A program made the translations under genes and the position numbers. Positions 18,512 to 27,299 of a stretch of DNA of 64,000 nucleotides are shown piece by piece. This DNA comes from CAWBOY01 sp963790585 (GTDB lineage Bacteria; Planctomycetota; Planctomycetia; Gemmatales; Gemmataceae), in the NCBI GenBank assembly GCA_963790585.1, contig CAWBOY010000008.1, positions 248,001-312,000 of the forward strand, read 5' to 3'. How positions within the stretch are numbered: the stretch's first letter is position 1; each line of letters opens with the position of its first letter. The notes beneath the pieces are model-generated. The model made no database searches. It was given only the letters and a program-made list of their open reading frames with translations, and was not told where the DNA came from.

Positions 18512-19149
18512 TCACTTCGTCTCCGGCGTCGGCCCGCGGCTGCGCCACAAATACCCAGGTGGCAATACTCCGATAAGGCGCCGAGATCGCGCCGCGCTCG
18601 CGCACCATGGCGATGCTGGGCAGATCATCGAGGCCGTCCAAGTCCTTCACGCCGCGCGCAAGCCGAGGTCGCCAACCGGCAGGACGTCGAGCCGACCCAG
18701 CGAGAAGATGAGAAACATCTCCGCTGTCCAGCGACCGATTCCCTTCACCGCCACCAAATGATCGTAAATATCTTCATCGGTCATTTCATGCAGACGATCG
18801 AGAGGCAGTTCGCCCTCTTCCACGCGCCGGGCCAGGTCGTGCATCGACGCCACTTTGCGCACGATAAACCAGCTGTGCGCAGTTGTTCTTCGGACGCGAG
18901 TCGCAGCGAACGCGGCGTCACGACTTTCTCATGGAGCGCGTCTTGAATCCGCAAGAAGATGGTCTTCGCCGCGGCAGTCGAGATCATCTGCGACACGATC
19001 GAGCGCACCAGGATCAAGAAATAATCCGAGTGAGGCTCCAGCGTACACGGACCGACCTTGGCCATGACCGCCTTTAGCGCTGGATCGCGCCGTGCGAGAT
19101 GCCGCCGCGCTTTCGCGTAAATCTTGGCTCGCTCCTCGGACGACGACAT
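18512..19149 (-). CDS. alkA: DNA-3-methyladenine glycosylase II (three frameshifts)
   Basis: About 212 residues in four segments. The start is MSSSEERAKIYAKARRHLAR; the first segment includes HSDYFLILVRSIVSQMIST (the family's conserved Q-Q/S-Q region). Near 18865 a shift moves to RKVASMHDLARRVEEGE and the helix-hairpin-helix VAVKGIGRWTAEMFLIFSLG, followed by the catalytic Asp in DVLPVGDLGL. Near 18655 a missing C restores RGVKDLDGLDDLPS. Near 18555 an extra G is needed out to give WYLWRSRGPTPETK and the TGA at 18514-18512. It removes alkylated bases from DNA. The complete HhH-GPD motif set suggests a functional gene with consensus errors. Confidence 0.82.
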
Positions 19150-19220
19150 GAACGCGGCCCTCGAAGAAACAGGCGTGTTCGCCTATTGTAGCGGAGGGAC
19201 TCAAGAACTGGAGTACGTCG

Positions 19221-19625
19221 ATGGCCACCGTTACCCTAGTTGACGAAAACAGCGACCACCCGATCGTAAAAACGGTGTTCGCGGACATCAAAGCGACGAA
19301 GAAGATCGATTTTATTCCCAATATCTGGCGCACCCTCGCCACGCATCCGGAGCACCTCGAACTCTGCTGGTCGCGTCTCAAAGCGATCATGAAGCCAGGA
19401 AACAAAATCGATCTACTCACGAAGGAGATCATCGCCCTCGCGGTCTCGATCACGAACAGTTGCCGCTATTGCATCAATTCCCACACGGCCGCGGTGCAAA
19501 AACTGGGGCTGGATATGGAAGGGCTCGGCGAAGTCTTGGAAGTCGTGGGGTTGTACAATCAGATGAACAAGCTGTCGGATGCGTTTCAGATTGAGCCGGA
19601 CATTGTGCCGAAGGAGTGGAAGTAA
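19221..19625 (+). CDS. Carboxymuconolactone decarboxylase / AhpD-like protein
   Basis: 134 residues. The AhpD-type redox motif is present as SITNSCRYCINSHTAAVQKL, with the CxxC pair and the following His; LTKEIIALAVSI before it is also typical. Such proteins reduce peroxides or protect cells through a CxxC couple, though many members are uncharacterised. It starts 71 bases upstream-to-upstream from alkA, in divergent orientation, so the intergenic gap probably holds both promoters. Next on the same strand is a toxin-antitoxin pair. Confidence 0.88.
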   Translation: MATVTLVDENSDHPIVKTVFADIKATKKIDFIPNIWRTLATHPEHLELCWSRLKAIMKPGNKIDLLTKEIIALAVSITNSCRYCINSHTAAVQKLGLDMEGLGEVLEVVGLYNQMNKLSDAFQIEPDIVPKEWK

Positions 19626-19673
19626 AGGATCCGAATTCTTGACAAATTGCTGGAAAACCAGGAAAATGGCGAT

Positions 19674-19970
19674 ATGAAAACCACGCTCGAACTGCCTGAT
19701 GCCCTAGTAAAGCAAGTGAAGCTCCGCGCCCTTCAGGAAGGGCAAAAGCTCAAGGACACGGTGGCAGATTTACTGCGCAAAGGCTTGGCCGTTACGAAAG
19801 GCGCCGAGGCGGACGCTCCGGAAGCGGTGGTCACTAGAGACAAAGAGACGGGTTTACCGCTCATCGAATGCAGACACGCTGCTTGGCCCGAGGAGGAACT
19901 TACACCAGATCGTGTAGCCGATATCCTCTTGGCTCAAGAGGTAGAATGGCATCATGCTGCTGGCCGATAG
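19674..19970 (+). CDS. Ribbon-helix-helix antitoxin (VapB type)
   Basis: 98 residues. The ATG at 19674 gives MKTTLELPDALVKQVKLRAL, a classic ribbon-helix-helix N-terminus (short beta strand, then helices) followed by EGQKLKDTVADLLRKGLA. The C-terminal part (GLPLIECRHAAWPEEELTPD then VADILLAQEVEW) would wrap the toxin. It overlaps the PIN gene by 17 bases. The family and context make it the antitoxin and the likely operon repressor. Confidence 0.85.
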   Translation: MKTTLELPDALVKQVKLRALQEGQKLKDTVADLLRKGLAVTKGAEADAPEAVVTRDKETGLPLIECRHAAWPEEELTPDRVADILLAQEVEWHHAAGR

Positions 19971-20394
19971 CAACGTCTGGGTAGCGATTGCCCTTTCCAA
20001 GCATGACTTTCACTCCACAGTAACGGGGTGGCTGGGCAAGCTCACGTCATCGGAAGCTGTTTTCTTTTGCCGCGCTACGCAACAGTCATTTTTGCGACTC
20101 CTGACGACGCTGGCGACCTTAGCACCCTATGGAATTCCTGCGCTCTCCAACAAGGCTGCCTGGTCGACCTACGAAGGATTCCTGACCGACAAACGCATCT
20201 CATGGGCCGATGAGCCGCACGGGCTGGAGATGCAATGGAAGCGATTCGCTAGTGGATCGAAGGCGTCGCCAAAACTGTGGATGGATGCCTATCTCGCCGC
20301 CTTCGCTGTCGCAGGCGGCTACACGTTGGTGACAACGGATAAGGCGTTCAAGCAGTTTAAGGGGTTGGACCTCGTTTTACTGCTGAGGAATTGA
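19954..20394 (+). CDS. PIN domain toxin (VapC type)
   Basis: 146 residues, intact. PIN landmarks are LLADSNVWVAIALSKHDFHS with the first Asp and the following hydrophobic turn, ATQQSFLRLLTT in the middle, KLWMDAYLAAFAVAGGYTLV with the second Asp, and TTDKAFKQFKGLDLVLL with the last acidic site. It is expected to be a metal-dependent RNase controlled by the overlapping ribbon-helix-helix antitoxin. It is the second PIN system in the window and, unlike the first, has no frameshift. Confidence 0.88.
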   Translation: MLLADSNVWVAIALSKHDFHSTVTGWLGKLTSSEAVFFCRATQQSFLRLLTTLATLAPYGIPALSNKAAWSTYEGFLTDKRISWADEPHGLEMQWKRFASGSKASPKLWMDAYLAAFAVAGGYTLVTTDKAFKQFKGLDLVLLLRN

Positions 20395-20440
20395 CGTATC
20401 ATCAAGAACGCCAAGCTATCGCACCCCCCCAGGCTCCCTT

Positions 20441-22315
20441 ATGACCCTCGCGCTTCGCTATCGCATGTTGATCACGCTGCTGCCTTTGCTCGCTCTTCTC
20501 GCCTTTATCGGCGGGGCGGCTGTGGTGTTGCTCCATCGGCTGAGCGGCAGCATTGACGCCATTTTGCGCGAAAACTATGACAGCGTGCTCTACATGGAAC
20601 GACTGAAAGAGGCGCTGCAGCGCATCGATCGGTCGTTCCCTCTCGCGCTCGCGGGACGTGAAGCAACGGCTCGCCAACAATATGAGGACAATTGGCGGAC
20701 CTATCTCGAAAATCTCAAGGCGGAACAAAATAACATCACGGTGACAGGAGAGCGGGAACTGGTCGAGCAATTGACAGAGCAGACAAAAAGCTACCGCCGC
20801 GACGGCGACGCCTTCTTCAATCGCTTAGAAAAAGAGTTAGAAGAAAGAAAAAAATCCTATTTCGACCCAACTGGGCTCGAGAAGGAATTTGACCAGATCA
20901 AGAGTCTCGCCGATCGGACACTAAGGCTCAATCAGCAAAATATGGAAGAAACGAGCCGTCAAGCTCGCCTCATTGCCCGGCGCTCGCTCTATGGTTTCGG
21001 CCTGGGCTTCGCGGCCGCGGGAGCGCTCGGGACTTGGTTGGCGTGGCGAACGGTGCGGGCGATTCAGATGTCGATCCAGACGGTTGCGGCGTCGGCGCGG
21101 GCCATCGGTAGCGGCGATCTCGATCAAGTCTTGCCCATCACATCCCACGACGAGCTGGGCCAACTCGCCGAGGAATTCAACGGCATGGCCCGCCAGTTGC
21201 GCCATTATCGCAAGACCGATTACGCCCGCCTGATCCGCATGCAGCGCACGACACAAGCGACAATTGATTCGTTCCCCCATCCCGTTCTTGTCGTCGATCC
21301 CGAAGGCCGGGTCGAAATGGCGAACCCGGCGGCCCAGCGACTTTTGGGTGTAGCGGGCCGCCCGCCTGATTCGCTGCCTGGTACGATTTGGCAACCTCCT
21401 GAAGCGCTGCGCGAGCCACTTCATGGGGCGCTCGCTCAGTCGAAGCCTTATCTGCCGGAGGATTTTGAGCGCGCTTTTGCCCTGCGCGTAGACGGGGAGG
21501 AGCGCGTGTTTTTGCCACGGTTGCTGCCAATGGCGGACCCCTACGGCCAAAACTTGGGTGCGGCGGTTTTACTCGAAGACGTGACTCGTTTTCGCCTGTT
21601 GGACCAGATGAAAGGCGATCTCGTCGCCACGGCCAGCCATGAAATGAAGACGCCGCTAACCAGCGTGCGCCTTGCCGTGCATTTGTTGCTTGAGGAAACC
21701 GTCGGTCCATTGACCACGAAACAGACCGAGTTACTCCTAGACGCCCGAGAAAACGCCGAACGCCTCCTCGCCATGGTCAACAACATGCTCGATCTCGCAC
21801 AGCTCGAGCAAGGCAGCCAACATCTGCAAATGAACCTACAGTCTCCTACTCAACTTCTACAAGCCGCCAAGGAGACGGCTGCTCCGCGCGCCGAAGACAA
21901 GGGCGTTCAGCTCGTCGTCGTAGCGGCGGATAACCTGCCACAGGTATCTGTCGATCTTTACCAGTTCGGCCATGCGCTCTCAAATTTGATCGACAACGCT
22001 CTCAATTACACCGATCGCGGCGGCACCATTACCCTCGGCGCTGAACTCGCAGGTGACCGGGTCATCCTCACCGTCGCGGATACGGGCGTCGGCATATCGC
22101 GCGAGCATCTCACCCACCTCTTTGAAAGGTTCTTTCGCATTCCCGGGCAGAGTCGCGGCACTGGCACGGGGCTAGGTCTCGCGATCGTTCATGAAATCGT
22201 GGTAGCTCATGGCGGCACGATCACTTGTGAAAGCGACCTCGGCCAGGGAACGATCTTTCGATTGAGCTTGCCCGTCGCTACGGAACCTGTGACGGCGCGA
22301 GGGCCGACGCCATGA
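20441..22315 (+). CDS. Membrane sensor histidine kinase (HAMP-PAS-HisKA-HATPase)
   Basis: 624 residues. There is a first transmembrane helix near residues 8-30, a periplasmic helical sensor to about 175, a second helix near 185-205 (FGLGFAAAGALGTWLAWRTV), HAMP (SARAIGSGDLDQVLPITSHD then ELGQLAEEFNGMARQL), a PAS domain (about 265-370), and HisKA with the phospho-acceptor in VATASHEMKTPLTSVRLAV near residue 399. HATPase_c follows, with NLIDNALNYTD, ADTGVGI and GTGTGLGLAIVHEIV. It overlaps the next gene by four bases (ATGA), so the KdpD-like protein is made with it. The downstream HD-GYP response regulator may be its partner. Confidence 0.93.
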   Translation: MTLALRYRMLITLLPLLALLAFIGGAAVVLLHRLSGSIDAILRENYDSVLYMERLKEALQRIDRSFPLALAGREATARQQYEDNWRTYLENLKAEQNNITVTGERELVEQLTEQTKSYRRDGDAFFNRLEKELEERKKSYFDPTGLEKEFDQIKSLADRTLRLNQQNMEETSRQARLIARRSLYGFGLGFAAAGALGTWLAWRTVRAIQMSIQTVAASARAIGSGDLDQVLPITSHDELGQLAEEFNGMARQLRHYRKTDYARLIRMQRTTQATIDSFPHPVLVVDPEGRVEMANPAAQRLLGVAGRPPDSLPGTIWQPPEALREPLHGALAQSKPYLPEDFERAFALRVDGEERVFLPRLLPMADPYGQNLGAAVLLEDVTRFRLLDQMKGDLVATASHEMKTPLTSVRLAVHLLLEETVGPLTTKQTELLLDARENAERLLAMVNNMLDLAQLEQGSQHLQMNLQSPTQLLQAAKETAAPRAEDKGVQLVVVAADNLPQVSVDLYQFGHALSNLIDNALNYTDRGGTITLGAELAGDRVILTVADTGVGISREHLTHLFERFFRIPGQSRGTGTGLGLAIVHEIVVAHGGTITCESDLGQGTIFRLSLPVATEPVTARGPTP

Positions 22316-23474
22316 GTCCTGATGCGCCGCGGCCTACTCCCGAACACTTTCTGAGCTTGATCCGCCAGCAGCAGCGCGGGCGGCTCAAGATTTACCTTGG
22401 CTTTGCGGCGGGAGTGGGCAAAACCTACGAAATGCTCCAGGAGGGGCACCGCTTGCGCACCCAAAACGTAAACGTCGTCATCGGTGTTGTTGAGACGCAT
22501 GGACGGGCTGAAACGATGGCATTGGTCCGCGATCTAGAGCAGATGCCGCGACGCCAGATCGAATATCGCGGTGTCGTTCTCGAAGAACTCGATCTCGACG
22601 GATTGCTTGCGCCGGCCAACGGTCGCGCTCATTGATGAACTCGCCCACACCAATGCGCCGGGAAGTCGATTTACGAAACGGTATCAAGACGTCGAGGAAT
22701 TACTAAGGGCAGGCATAAACGTTATAACTACTCTAAATATCCAACATATTGAGAGCCTTTATGACCTTGTGGAACGGTCTACCGGCGTCCGCGTCAAGGA
22801 GCGTATCCCGGATTATGTACTTCGCATGGCGGACGAAATCGTCAACGTCGATCTGTCGGCAGAGGACTTGCGCGAACGGCTTACCAGTGGCAAGATCTAC
22901 CCGTCCGACCGCGTACCCGCGGCCCTGGCGAACTTCTTTGTTCCTGCCAACTTGACTCGTCTGCGTGAATTGGCGATGAACGAGATCGCCCAGCATCTTG
23001 ACCATCAACGCCAGAGTCGGACTGGCGGCGAAAAAATAAACCCGACTGATCGGGTCATGGTCTGTCTCAGTTCTCAAAGTCCCAATCCGGAAGCACTTAT
23101 GCGCAAAGCGTCGCGACTTGCAACCAGCTTGACCGCGCCTTGGTATGCCGTGCATATTCAGACCCCCCAGGAGGGACCCGATCGCGTCAATGCCACCGCG
23201 CAACGACTTACGATCAACAGCTTGACACTGGCGCATCAGACTGGGGGGAACGCCGCTGACCTACAAGGGCAATGAGGTCGTAAGCACGATCGCGGCGTTT
23301 GTAAAAGAATATGGCATAACGCAGATCGTTTTGGGCCGAACGAACCGGCCCTGGTACGCTCGGTGGTTCGGCCTAACTATACTGGAACGGCTTCTCATTG
23401 AGGTCCAGGGCGTCGACTTGCTGGTAATAGACAATTCGCAAATAAGACAGCGGCCGGGCCAAATTGATGATTGA
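22312..23474 (+). CDS. KdpD N-terminal/UspA sensor protein without kinase domain (two frameshifts)
   Basis: About 387 residues. The KdpD domain carries the Walker A-like GFAAGVGKTYEMLQEGH and VVIGVVETHGR. Near 22608 the sequence GCGCCGG seems to lack two bases; correcting it gives RRPTVALIDELAHTNAPGS, the KdpD signature. A UspA domain follows (VMVCLSSQSPNPEALMRKAS, then APWYAVHI). Near 23250 a run of six G should be five, restoring GTPLTYKGNEV and ITQIVLGRTNRPWYARW, ending at the TGA 23472-23474. In E. coli these domains are the cytoplasmic input half of KdpD; here they stand alone beside a separate kinase. No kdpFABC genes are in the window. Confidence 0.85.
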
Positions 23475-23560
23475 CAGCTACTGCGCCGTCCCCATATTTT
23501 ATCAATTCGCAATAATTTCGCCCAAGATAGCCTGGGGACCTCAGCGCGGAGAGCCTCTTG

Positions 23561-24601
23561 ATGTATTTCACCCCGTCGGAGAATCCTCAGCGCGTTCTGG
23601 TTGTCGACGACAATCCGGCCAGCGCCCGCCGGCACGAGCAGGTATTGCGGAAAGAGGGCTACGACGTTCGTTTGACTTTCGACGGTCAGCAGGCGGCGCG
23701 AGCTGCCGCGGAATGGAAAGCCGACCTTATACTTCTTGATCTTTCTCTCCCCGGCCTCACCGGGGCCGACGTTTGTCGCCGGCTCAAACGGGATACGAAT
23801 TCGCGGCATATCCCCATATTGCTGTTACTGACAAGATCCGAGATGGAGCGCCGACTCGACACGTGGGCTTATGGGGCTGACGAGTTTCTCATAAAGCCCT
23901 TTAGCGTCATCGAATTGGTGACACGCTGCCGCACGCTGCTGCGCGTCAAGTCGCTTTCCAATGAATACGAGTCCGCCGATTCGTTGGTTTTTTTGCTCGC
24001 GCGTGTCCTCGAAGCTCGAAACCAGGCGACTTATAATCACTCGACCCGTGTAGCCCGTTATGCCGAGTTCCTCGCCGAAGAACTCAAAATCCCAGACGCG
24101 CAGGTCGATCTGCTCCAACGAGGAGCGATCCTCCACGATATCGGCAAACTGCATGTACCGGATCATATTTTGGAAAAGCCCGGCCGACTCACCGCGGCAG
24201 AGTACGAGCTTGTCAAAGGCCATACGACGCAAGGCGCCATTATCCTAGACCCTCTGCGTTCGCTGCGCGGTGTCGTACCTTTGGTTCGATGGCATCACGA
24301 ACGTCTGGACGGCACAGGCTATCCGGATGGTCTTTTTGGCGACGATGTTCCTTTACTTGTCCGGATTCTGTCGATCGCGGATCATTACGATAGCCTGTCA
24401 AGCGAGCGCCCCTATCGCAAAGCACTGCCGCATTCGACCTGCCTGGAGCTAATGCGCAAAAACGCGGACCAGGGCGGCCTCGATCCCAAATTGGTGGCCG
24501 ATTTCGCCAAGATAGTCAACGCTCCAGCGGTCACGATACTATCCGCGCCGCTCGACGCTATTGAGTTCGCACGTTCGCAGATGTTGCTCGAAGTGTTTTG
24601 A
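23561..24601 (+). CDS. Response regulator with HD-GYP cyclic-di-GMP phosphodiesterase output
   Basis: 346 residues from the ATG at 23561. The receiver domain (5-125) has the acidic pair in VLVVDDNP, the phospho-acceptor in LILLDLSLPGLTG and the Lys in LIKPFSVIELV. The HD-GYP domain (about 145-330) has all canonical motifs: YNHSTRVARYAEFLAEEL, GAILHDIGKLHVPDHIL, VRWHHERLDGTGYPDGL and SIADHYDSLSS. It should hydrolyse cyclic-di-GMP when phosphorylated. It is the third gene of the kinase, KdpD-like and regulator set, beginning 86 bases after the second. The set suggests that an ionic or stress cue is converted to a cyclic-di-GMP response. Confidence 0.93.
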   Translation: MYFTPSENPQRVLVVDDNPASARRHEQVLRKEGYDVRLTFDGQQAARAAAEWKADLILLDLSLPGLTGADVCRRLKRDTNSRHIPILLLLTRSEMERRLDTWAYGADEFLIKPFSVIELVTRCRTLLRVKSLSNEYESADSLVFLLARVLEARNQATYNHSTRVARYAEFLAEELKIPDAQVDLLQRGAILHDIGKLHVPDHILEKPGRLTAAEYELVKGHTTQGAIILDPLRSLRGVVPLVRWHHERLDGTGYPDGLFGDDVPLLVRILSIADHYDSLSSERPYRKALPHSTCLELMRKNADQGGLDPKLVADFAKIVNAPAVTILSAPLDAIEFARSQMLLEVF

Positions 24602-24603
24602 GA

Positions 24604-24757
24604 GACTGTCCAATACGCTTGTGGCGGCACGTTTTCAACGTCCCGAAGCGTCGGCCTTTTTTTGGCATTTGGCCCGTTCTCGACTCTCCGCCGCCGGCGC
24701 TGGCGCTTCCGGCACATTGAAAACGTGCTGCCACAAAACTTATGGGAAAGTCTCTGA
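24604..24757. repeat. Long imperfect inverted repeat, family E
   Basis: Outer arms are AGAGACT... and ...AGTCTCTG; inner arms are GTGGCGGCACGTTTTCAACG and its near-complement TTGAAAACGTGCTGCCAC. It fills the gap between the HD-GYP and permease genes. A fragment similar to one end (GGGACAGTCTCTGAAAC) lies near 16333. It could be a miniature mobile element, but no target duplication is evident. Confidence 0.7.
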
Positions 24758-24770
24758 GACTTGCCAATCT

Positions 24771-25607
24771 ATGTCTGATCGCGCATCGTCACGGACCCTA
24801 TTTCTGTGCTTCGCGCTATTAGGTGGCGCCTACATCGCGTTACTATTGGCGATGCTAATCGCAGACGCTTCGTTCACCTCGCCAGGCCATATTCTCGCCG
24901 CGCTCAAAAGTCCGGAGATCCAATTCGCCATCCGGCTGAGTCTGTATAGCTGTTCCGTGAGCGCTTTTCTGTCCCTGTTGGTCGCGGTGCCGCTTGGATA
25001 TCTTTTGTCACGGACGAAGTTCCCAGGAAAAACTTTGGTCGATGCGTTGCTTGATGTGCCTATCGTGCTGCCGCCGGTAGTTGTCGGCCTGAGTCTGTTG
25101 ATCCTGTTTCAGACGACGTTGGGCCAAGCGTTCCAACGCTTTGTACCCATTACCTTCACTATCTCTGCCGTCATCCTCGCGCAGTTTACCGTGGCCGCGG
25201 CCTATGCGACTCGGACGATGCAGCTGACCTTCGATCAAATCCCGCCACGAACCGAGCAGGTCGCACTCACCCTGGGATGTTCGCCCGCCAAAGCTTTTTG
25301 GCACGTCGTATTGCCCCAGGCACGCCTTGGAATTTCAATCACTGGCACGATGGCATGGGCCCGCTCGCTCGGCGAATTCGGCCCGATCCTGATATTCGCG
25401 GGAGCCACCCGCATGCGCACGGAAGTGCTCTCAACATCCGTTTTCATCGAATACGGCAGCGGCAACCTCGAAGCCGCCCTGGCCGTGTCCTTGTTGTTGG
25501 TGTTTGTCGCGCTCGTCGTCCTAGTCCTGACCCGCGCTCGGACAGAAAGCGGTCTTTGTATAGCCGCCGCCTTGCCGGCGGAGCGTCTCCAACCGCCGGC
25601 TATATAA
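24771..25607 (+). CDS. Molybdate/sulfate-type ABC transporter permease
   Basis: 278 residues from the ATG at 24771. It has about six transmembrane helices and the binding-protein-dependent permease signature: EQVALTLGCSPAKAFWHVVL (the EAA loop) followed by GTMAWARSLGEFGPILIFAG, as in ModB and CysT; VPLGYLLSRTKFPGK and LPPVVVGLSLLILF are also typical of ModB. Neither the ATPase nor the binding protein is adjacent, so the transporter is incomplete in this window. The last about 15 codons overlap a GC-rich hairpin (25557-25605), so the natural C-terminus may be shorter in relatives. The substrate is inferred from ModB likeness only. Confidence 0.85.
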   Translation: MSDRASSRTLFLCFALLGGAYIALLLAMLIADASFTSPGHILAALKSPEIQFAIRLSLYSCSVSAFLSLLVAVPLGYLLSRTKFPGKTLVDALLDVPIVLPPVVVGLSLLILFQTTLGQAFQRFVPITFTISAVILAQFTVAAAYATRTMQLTFDQIPPRTEQVALTLGCSPAKAFWHVVLPQARLGISITGTMAWARSLGEFGPILIFAGATRMRTEVLSTSVFIEYGSGNLEAALAVSLLLVFVALVVLVLTRARTESGLCIAAALPAERLQPPAI

Positions 25608-25615
25608 AGAAAAAA

Positions 25616-26074
25616 TCAGCGCTTCAATTCAAGGTTGTATTCCTTCTTACCTGGCGTAACCGTAACCTTGAGCTGACTTTGGCTCATGATGCGGTAGTTC
25701 CCAGGGATCGGGCGGTTCTTCAAAGTCTTGGTGTAGGCCTGAAGCTCCGCGCGTTTGCCTTCCGGTGTCAACTCGGTGGGCACGTCCTCGTCGGCGACCG
25801 TGACAACATTCTCCACTGCGCATGCTCCTGGCTGGCCATGGCATGTCAGTGTGAAATGCCCCTTTTCATCAGTAACACCCTGAGCAATATACTCCTGGGC
25901 GCCCTCGAAATGAGGAAAGAAACAGACTTTGGCCTGAGGCAATGGTACGCCATTGAGCAGGACGACACCTTCCGCCTCCACGATGGGAGGTGGCGCATTG
26001 GAGCAACCCTCGACTTGAACCATCGCCACCAGCAAGGCGACGGTCCAGGTATAAAATCGCATACTCCGAATCAT
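25616..26074 (-). CDS. Lipoprotein with carboxypeptidase-regulatory-like domain
   Basis: 152 residues starting at the ATG 26074 behind a GGAGAG ribosome site. It has a lipoprotein signal peptide with lipobox VEGC (Cys near residue 24), followed by EAEGVVLLNGVPLPQAKVCF, a transthyretin-like fold in which a short beta sandwich contains GVTDEKGHFTL. The C-terminal part has NRPIPGNYRIMSQSQLKVTV. It is paralogous to two more lipoproteins at 27300 and 29108, and lies directly downstream of a DUF1559 gene. It is probably exported and lipid-anchored; the partner may be the pseudopilin-like protein. Confidence 0.85.
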   Translation of the reverse strand: MIRSMRFYTWTVALLVAMVQVEGCSNAPPPIVEAEGVVLLNGVPLPQAKVCFFPHFEGAQEYIAQGVTDEKGHFTLTCHGQPGACAVENVVTVADEDVPTELTPEGKRAELQAYTKTLKNRPIPGNYRIMSQSQLKVTVTPGKKEYNLELKR

Positions 26075-26114
26075 CGATCTCTCCTGAGTTACTCTAATAT
26101 TGGTTTCGCGACGA

Positions 26115-27095
26115 TCACGGGACGCTAGCGGGCAGACCGTCCGCGGGAGTGGCAAGCAGTTGGTACGTTGCGAAATTAATACCGTTCGAAAGGAAAGGTA
26201 CCGAGCCGTCGCACATCACGAAGTTAGCGCCATTGGTGTGGCCGCTACCGAAATTTGTACGACGAGCGTTCGTGCCGGTAGTCGAAGCGGGCGAGTTCAA
26301 CGGCCAACTGACGTCGCCCAGAAGATCCTGGCCCGAGTTGTAGTTGGTCCAGGCCCAGCCGCGAGTGTTTTCGAGTAATTGCGTGCTCGTATACGTAGGA
26401 TCTTTGCTAAAGCGCTCGCCAGCCAAGAATGTGTTACTCGTACCATCCTTGATGCCGGCGATCCGAACTCGACTGTTGTAATACATCACGCCATTGAGCG
26501 TCGAATTCCCAATCGGCCAAGCAACAGTACCAGCGTTTGCAAAGTAACTGTTGATGCCGAAGAGATATTTCGAATAAGGAATCACTTCATTGGGAACGTA
26601 GTCGGAGGGGCACATGTAGGTCTTGATGACGGACGTCCCTGGAGAAGTGGCCATCGCGGGGTTGCAATAGTAATACTCGCGTGTCGTAAACGGTGCGTCT
26701 ATGTTGGGTGCGATGCCAAGTTGGAGGCTGTCGCTCGTTGCCGCGATCGCGTTGTATATATTGCCTTGTTCGATATTCGGGAGAATCCACATCATCCACG
26801 AGCCGAAGGCATTTGCTACTGGGGGTTGGAGAATCATACCGGCCGGCCAGTCGGTTGGGTAAGTCGCGCCGGAGGTAGTTGTGCTTATTGGCACACAGAT
26901 GCCGGGGGGAAAGCGATTATTGGTGTCGTGAAAGGTCATACAAGCAATACCAATCTGCTTGAGATTGTTCTTGCATTGGGCGTTGGCCGCCGATTCGCGG
27001 ACCTTCTGGACCGCGGGTAAGAGTAAGCCAATCAGCACCGCAATGATCGCGATGACAACGAGCAACTCAATAAGAGTAAACCCCTTACGTTTCAT
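26115..27095 (-). CDS. DUF1559 protein with prepilin-type leader, copy 1
   Basis: 326 residues. The leader MKRKGFTLIELLVVIAIIAV is a type IV prepilin cleavage/methylation site, followed by LIGLLLPAVQKVRESAANAQ, characteristic of DUF1559. The rest is the extracellular domain ending in the H-X9-DG/DGS-like GHTNGANFVMCDGSVPFLSN of this family. Such proteins occur in large numbers in planctomycetes and are processed like type II secretion or type IV pilus pseudopilins. It is transcribed just before the lipoprotein gene at 25616. The leader is almost identical to that of the copy at 27809. Confidence 0.95.
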   Translation of the reverse strand: MKRKGFTLIELLVVIAIIAVLIGLLLPAVQKVRESAANAQCKNNLKQIGIACMTFHDTNNRFPPGICVPISTTTSGATYPTDWPAGMILQPPVANAFGSWMMWILPNIEQGNIYNAIAATSDSLQLGIAPNIDAPFTTREYYYCNPAMATSPGTSVIKTYMCPSDYVPNEVIPYSKYLFGINSYFANAGTVAWPIGNSTLNGVMYYNSRVRIAGIKDGTSNTFLAGERFSKDPTYTSTQLLENTRGWAWTNYNSGQDLLGDVSWPLNSPASTTGTNARRTNFGSGHTNGANFVMCDGSVPFLSNGINFATYQLLATPADGLPASVP

Positions 27096-27247
27096 GATGC
27101 GGGACCCCGGAAGGCTGAGACAACGTCTCGGAACGATGTAAATGACGTACCTGTCCCGAAGTATATAGAAGGGAATTGAGCCTATGGAGAAGATGAGGCT
27201 CAGGTGCGGTGAAGAGTTTGTGAGTCAAAAACGGAGGTGAAATGCAA

Positions 27248-27278
27248 CGAGCCGAGGCTGAAATTCGGCCTCGGCTCG
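27248..27278 (-). terminator. Probable hairpin terminator after the lipoprotein gene
   Basis: Perfect 11-base arms (CGAGCCGAGGC and GCCTCGGCTCG) with a 9-base loop lie just past the stop of the minus-strand gene ending at 27300. A T-tract (TTTTT) follows only about 20 bases later on the minus strand, so it is a moderate candidate. Confidence 0.5.
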
Positions 27279-27299
27279 CTCCATTTGGTTGGCGATTAG

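Noticed and set aside
18162..18650. Open frame downstream of alkA
   Set aside because: It is the out-of-frame continuation of AlkA; after correcting the shifts the gene ends at 18512.
24604..24757. Insertion sequence
   Set aside because: No transposase gene and no clear target duplication; the element is only about 150 bases and can at most be a miniature element.
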